64,000 nt of DNA from Sulfidibacterium sp964549335 (GTDB lineage Bacteria; Bacteroidota; Bacteroidia; Bacteroidales; F082), in the NCBI GenBank assembly GCA_964549335.1, contig CAZJUQ010000054.1, positions 1-64,000 of the forward strand, in the 5' to 3' direction. Position 1 is the stretch's first letter. The number at the start of each line of letters is the position of its first letter. The position numbers and the translations under genes are program-made. The notes under the pieces are model-generated. The model had not been told where the DNA came from, ran no database searches, and was given only the letters and a program-made list of their open reading frames with translations. Below, piece by piece: positions 60,796 through 64,000 of this stretch.

Positions 60796-62568
60796 ATGAG
60801 AGTTTATTTCTGGGGACTTATATTATTGTTTTTCATTATCCGAAATGTAACATTTTCTCAAACCGCTGTTATCACAACTTCTATAAGCGACACTACCGGA
60901 CAAAACAGTGCCGAAATTTTATATAAAAAAGCCGTCTCGTTCTTTCCGTACGATATAGAACGTACTTTGCATTTTAACAAGCTCGCCCTCAAAATGGTTA
61001 ACCCCAAAACCGAACCATTGCTTAATGCCAACATTAACAAGTTAATGGGCGACATATTCGAAAAGAAAAACAGCATTCAACCGGCAATAAATTATTATCT
61101 TATCAGTGCCAAAATATTCAAAAGGATTAACAATGCCGGCAATTTGTGCCGTGTTTATGAACGGCTCGGCAAAATGTATTACCGCGACAACTACAATTTG
61201 AAAAACGCACTCGATTACTACTACAAAGCCCTGGAAATTGCCACCTCGTTAAACGATAACTCTTTGATTGCCGAAATATACAACAACATAGGAGGTATTC
61301 TGTTTAACCAAAACAACATAGACGAAGCATACGAATATTTTAAAAAAGCTCTTAAACTGTGGAAAAACGAAAACAACATCATGGGAACGGCAAGGGCATT
61401 CAATAACATCGGCGAAATTTTCAGAAAACGTAAAATGTTCGACAAAGCGGAAGAGTATTACAACAAAAGCCTTTCGATAAACAAAAAACATAACAACATC
61501 ACATTTATGGCCGTCAATTTTCAAAATCTCGGAATTTTAAAATCGGAGACGGGAAAACATGACGAAGCACTTAACTATTTTTTGAAAAGCATTGAGCTGT
61601 ACAAAAACCAAAGCGATGAAAATAACGTGCTTAAAGTAATGTTGTTGTTGGGCAAAGAGTACGATATTCTTAAAAACCACAAAAAAGCTTATGAAATTTT
61701 AAACAACGTTTATCAAATTGCCAAAAAAAACAACAATTGGGATTTAATAGCCTCGTCGGCCAAAGGATTAAGCAACGTTTTGGAGCATTGGGGCAATTCG
61801 GGCAAAGCATTGAAATATTATAAAATCTACTCGGAATTTAACGATTCGATAAATTTTAAAAAACAAAACAAACTGCTCGAAGACCTGCAGATGCGTTTTA
61901 TTAACGACATCAAAGAGAAAGAGCTGTCGTTAAAAGACAAAGAGATAGCACTTCTGAAAAGCGACAAGAAAGTCCGCCAATTGCAAAATTCAATACTTAT
62001 TGCCGGATTTTTTGTTCTTATTATAATTTCGGTACTGCTTATTTCGCGTTACAAATCGCAATTTCAAAAAGAGCGTCTGTTAAGTATTAAAAACGCTGAA
62101 CTGCATAAAGCCCAACAAGAACTTATGGAACTGGAAATAAAAAGCAAAAACAACGATTTGGCAAATTTCGCACTGCATATTGTTGAAAAAAATAACTTTT
62201 TGCGCGAAATACGCAAACAGCTGAAAGAGCTTAACAAATATCCCGAAAATGTCAAGGACAAAAAAATTAACGAGCTAATAATAACCGTACAACAAAATTT
62301 ACAAATACAGGAAGAGTTAAAGGAGTTCCGTTATAAAGTGGACCAAACATATCAAGGATTTTTCGAACGGTTAAAAACAAAACTCCCCACAATAACAAAA
62401 AACGAAGAACGGTTATGTGCCCTTTTGCGCCTTAACCTTTCGTCGAAAGAGATTGCGGCTTTGAACAACACATCGGTAAAAGCCGTTGAAATGAGCCGTT
62501 ACCGGTTGCGTAAAAAATGTAAAATAGCAAACGACGAAAACCTGTGCGATTATCTTGAAAAAATTTAA
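60796..62568 (+). CDS. Membrane-spanning TPR protein with LuxR-type HTH
   Basis: A 590-residue protein: a signal-like N-terminus (WGLILLFFIIRNVTFSQ), TPR repeats at about 90-350 (ALDYYYKALEIATSLND, AYEYFKKALKLWKNENNIMG, KAEEYYNKSLSINKKHNN), a coiled-coil segment, one membrane helix at about 399-417, a second coiled coil, and a C-terminal helix-turn-helix (LNLSSKEIAALNNTSVKAVE, then MSRYRLRKKCKI). This layout, TPRs outside and HTH inside, is known in Bacteroidota one-component membrane regulators. It should sense an envelope signal through the TPR part. Targets are unknown; the downstream ECF sigma gene is a candidate. Confidence 0.82.
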   Translation: MRVYFWGLILLFFIIRNVTFSQTAVITTSISDTTGQNSAEILYKKAVSFFPYDIERTLHFNKLALKMVNPKTEPLLNANINKLMGDIFEKKNSIQPAINYYLISAKIFKRINNAGNLCRVYERLGKMYYRDNYNLKNALDYYYKALEIATSLNDNSLIAEIYNNIGGILFNQNNIDEAYEYFKKALKLWKNENNIMGTARAFNNIGEIFRKRKMFDKAEEYYNKSLSINKKHNNITFMAVNFQNLGILKSETGKHDEALNYFLKSIELYKNQSDENNVLKVMLLLGKEYDILKNHKKAYEILNNVYQIAKKNNNWDLIASSAKGLSNVLEHWGNSGKALKYYKIYSEFNDSINFKKQNKLLEDLQMRFINDIKEKELSLKDKEIALLKSDKKVRQLQNSILIAGFFVLIIISVLLISRYKSQFQKERLLSIKNAELHKAQQELMELEIKSKNNDLANFALHIVEKNNFLREIRKQLKELNKYPENVKDKKINELIITVQQNLQIQEELKEFRYKVDQTYQGFFERLKTKLPTITKNEERLCALLRLNLSSKEIAALNNTSVKAVEMSRYRLRKKCKIANDENLCDYLEKI

Positions 62569-62577
62569 TACGCTTTT

Positions 62578-62691
62578 TGTAGAATGACAACACACGCTAT
62601 TTGCCTGTCCGGCAAGTTTTTATATTTTTTTGTGTAGAAGTGCGTTTCCGGTTTTGAGGGCAACCAAAAAGGGTTGTAGAAAGCGTGTAGA
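62578..62691. repeat. Four TGTAGA direct repeats upstream of the ECF sigma gene
   Basis: TGTAGA occurs at 62578-62583, 62633-62638, 62675-62680 and 62686-62691, all in the same orientation. The last two are 11 bp apart, about one helical turn, and 34 bp upstream of the -7 element (62725). They look like binding sites for a transcription activator. Confidence 0.4.
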
Positions 62692-62724
62692 GGTATTTTT
62701 TACACTTTTATCGTTTCATAACAT

Positions 62725-62732
62725 TACTTTTG
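62725..62732 (+). promoter_or_regulatory. -7 promoter element of the ECF sigma gene
   Basis: TACTTTTG fits TAnnTTTG and lies 44 bp before the start codon at 62777. Confidence 0.5.
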
Positions 62733-62776
62733 AACCGTCGAATGATTAATATTTCATTTTTCATAAAATTAAAAAA

Positions 62777-63358
62777 ATGAAAAGCAATTCCACGGAAGAG
62801 AAAGAAATAATATCCCGATGTATCAGCGGGGAACGGAAAGCACAATTTGAACTTTACCGTATATACTCCCCGAAAATGTATGGAATTTGCATGCGATACG
62901 CAAAAAACAAAACCGATGCCGAAGACATTTTACAAGAAGGATTCATTAAAGTTTTCAGATATTTGAAAGATTACCGTGGCGAAGGTGCATTCGAAGGCTG
63001 GATACGCAGAATAATGATTACCACATCGCTCAACTTCTATAAAAAGAAAAACCTCGTTAATAAAGATGTGGACCCGGAAACCATAAGACTCCGGGGACTG
63101 TCGCATCCCGACGCAGTATCAAAAATGGCTCACGAAGAGTTGCTTTCATTAATTCAGGAGTTGCCTAACGGTTACAGGACGGTATTTAACCTGAACACCA
63201 TCGAAGGATATTCGCATAAAGAGATTAGCGAAATACTCCAAATTTCGATAAACACATCAAAATCACAACTATCGCGTGCCAAGTCGTCGTTAAAAGATAA
63301 AATTTCCAAAATGTTTTTACTGGAAAATGACGAGGTTAAACTTGCCTCGGTATTTTAA
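62777..63358 (+). CDS. ECF subfamily RNA polymerase sigma factor
   Basis: A 193-residue sigma-70 of the ECF type. Region 2 is visible (AQFELYRIYSPKMYGICMRY, AEDILQEGFIKVFRYL, YRGEGAFEGWIRRIMITTSL), and region 4 as LIQELPNGYRTVFNLNTIEG, YSHKEISEILQISINTSKS and QLSRAKSSLKD. No anti-sigma gene follows within the window; the next gene is a sugar transporter. Control may instead come from the membrane TPR-HTH protein upstream, or an anti-sigma gene may be elsewhere. Target promoters are unknown. Confidence 0.92.
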   Translation: MKSNSTEEKEIISRCISGERKAQFELYRIYSPKMYGICMRYAKNKTDAEDILQEGFIKVFRYLKDYRGEGAFEGWIRRIMITTSLNFYKKKNLVNKDVDPETIRLRGLSHPDAVSKMAHEELLSLIQELPNGYRTVFNLNTIEGYSHKEISEILQISINTSKSQLSRAKSSLKDKISKMFLLENDEVKLASVF

Positions 63359-63423
63359 ATATTACCCGGCGCATATTACATTCATTATTTATTTTAAATT
63401 TGTGGCTTTTTAAACCGTTAAGT

Positions 63424-64000
63424 ATGGAAAATTCTGTATCGAACAAAAAGAGTGATTATCTAATGCCGATAATTATTATTGGGGTTTTGTTTTTTATATT
63501 CGGGTTTGTTACATGGCTTAATGCAACACTGATACCCTATTTAAAGACTGCCTGTGAACTAACGACGTTTGAATCGTATCTTGTAACTTTTGCATTTTAC
63601 ATCTCATATTTTGTAATGTCGCTTCCTTCATCGAAAGTTTTGGAAAAGACAGGTTTTAAAAACGGCATGGCGCTCGGGCTTGTGGTAATGGCAATAGGAG
63701 CGTTAATATTTATTCCCGCGGCATTAACCCGTACGTACTCGTGGTTTTTGGGCGGTTTGTTCGTACAGGGAACCGGATTGGCGCTTTTACAAACGGCGTC
63801 AAACCCTTACGTAACGATATTGGGACCAATCGAGAGTGCCGCAAAACGTATCAGCATTATGGGAGTTGCCAACAAGTTTGCCGGCATTCTAAGTCCTATT
63901 ATTCTCGGTTCCATTGTATTGTCGGGCATTAACGAACTAAAAGAGAAACTTCCCGGAATGACCGATGCCGCCCGCGAAGCTGCACTCGGTCAACTTTCAC
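63424..64000 (+). CDS. MFS sugar transporter (FucP/GluP family), N-terminal part, cut by window edge
   Basis: An open frame from ATG 63424 runs off the right edge after 192 codons. It has several membrane helices: YLMPIIIIGVLFFIFGFVTW, FAFYISYFVMSLPSSKVLEK, ALGLVVMAIGALIFIPAALT and FVQGTGLALLQTASNPYVTI. FGFVTWLNATLIPYLK and ASNPYVTILGP are signatures of the fucose/glucose-galactose:H+ symporter group. The exact sugar is not decidable from half the protein. It lies 65 bp after the sigma factor gene. Confidence 0.88.
   Translation, partial: MENSVSNKKSDYLMPIIIIGVLFFIFGFVTWLNATLIPYLKTACELTTFESYLVTFAFYISYFVMSLPSSKVLEKTGFKNGMALGLVVMAIGALIFIPAALTRTYSWFLGGLFVQGTGLALLQTASNPYVTILGPIESAAKRISIMGVANKFAGILSPIILGSIVLSGINELKEKLPGMTDAAREAALGQLS

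Noticed and set aside
1..64000. CRISPR array, insertion sequence, prophage or rRNA operon
   Set aside because: No regularly spaced repeats, transposase or integrase, phage structural genes or rRNA segments were seen on either strand.

Overview
The window comes from a chromosome of the phylum Bacteroidota (Bacteroidetes). The evidence is: a type IX secretion system (T9SS) locus with porV, two PorU-type C25 proteins, a PorP/SprF protein and a GldJ-like lipoprotein; secreted proteins with T9SS-type C-terminal domains; a long NusB; a HU-CCDC81/SPOR protein; and -7 promoter elements of the Bacteroidota form TAnnTTTG. A respiratory-type nitric oxide reductase together with several Fe-S and anaerobe-type proteins suggests an environmental, anaerobic or facultative member of the Bacteroidales/Marinilabiliales side of the phylum. 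The genus cannot be fixed from sequence reading alone.

Layout. 1-850 is the edge of a decaying accessory region: the start of an AlbA_2-type gene, the tail of a restriction/methylase-like protein, and a broken second AlbA_2 gene. 852-3064 carries nucleotide-sugar genes (rmlB, galE). 3216-7280 is a forward run of a polyprenol-phosphate glycosyltransferase, dihydroorotase, a MORN lipoprotein and an M64 peptidase. 7581-12752 holds a GH3-like protein, a deoxynucleoside kinase, kdsB, a HU-CCDC81/SPOR protein and trmB. 12749-24876 is the T9SS block: on the minus strand two porU-like genes, porV and ispF; on the plus strand porP/sprF and gldJ. murF-anmK (cell wall) and two large T9SS cargo proteins follow up to 32713.

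32844-37760 is an ftsK-lolA-AsmA-like minus-strand unit. 37974-41795 has an NTF2-like protein, rplS, an S41 processing protease and nusB. 41930-46851 has two ferredoxin-type MinD/Mrp ATPases, then an Rrf2 regulator with three cysteines and a quinol nitric oxide reductase. 46972-53513 is mixed: a lipoprotein, tRNA-Arg, L31 type B, an orphan protein, a YbdG-like MscS channel, an aminotransferase, a DUF1573 protein and msrA. 53731-56662 has a NifX/NifB-like protein, a COG0731 radical SAM protein, a DUF89 protein, a VOC protein and a glycine-rich zinc-ribbon protein. The right end has a DUF2807 barrel protein, a Kef-type antiporter, a small membrane protein, a TPR-HTH regulator, an ECF sigma factor and the start of a sugar MFS transporter.

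The most interesting thread is a possible dispersed regulon. The palindrome GAACATATGTTC lies in the core promoter of the paired Fe-S ATPases (41897-41908) and also in the core promoter of the zinc-ribbon gene 15 kb away (56703-56714). The ATPase pair and the NifX-like protein resemble parts of the 'orange protein' (ORP) complex of sulfate reducers. The nearby radical SAM and DUF89 genes may belong to the same metal-related system. Second in interest are the tandem, divergent, apparently catalytically intact PorU paralogs.
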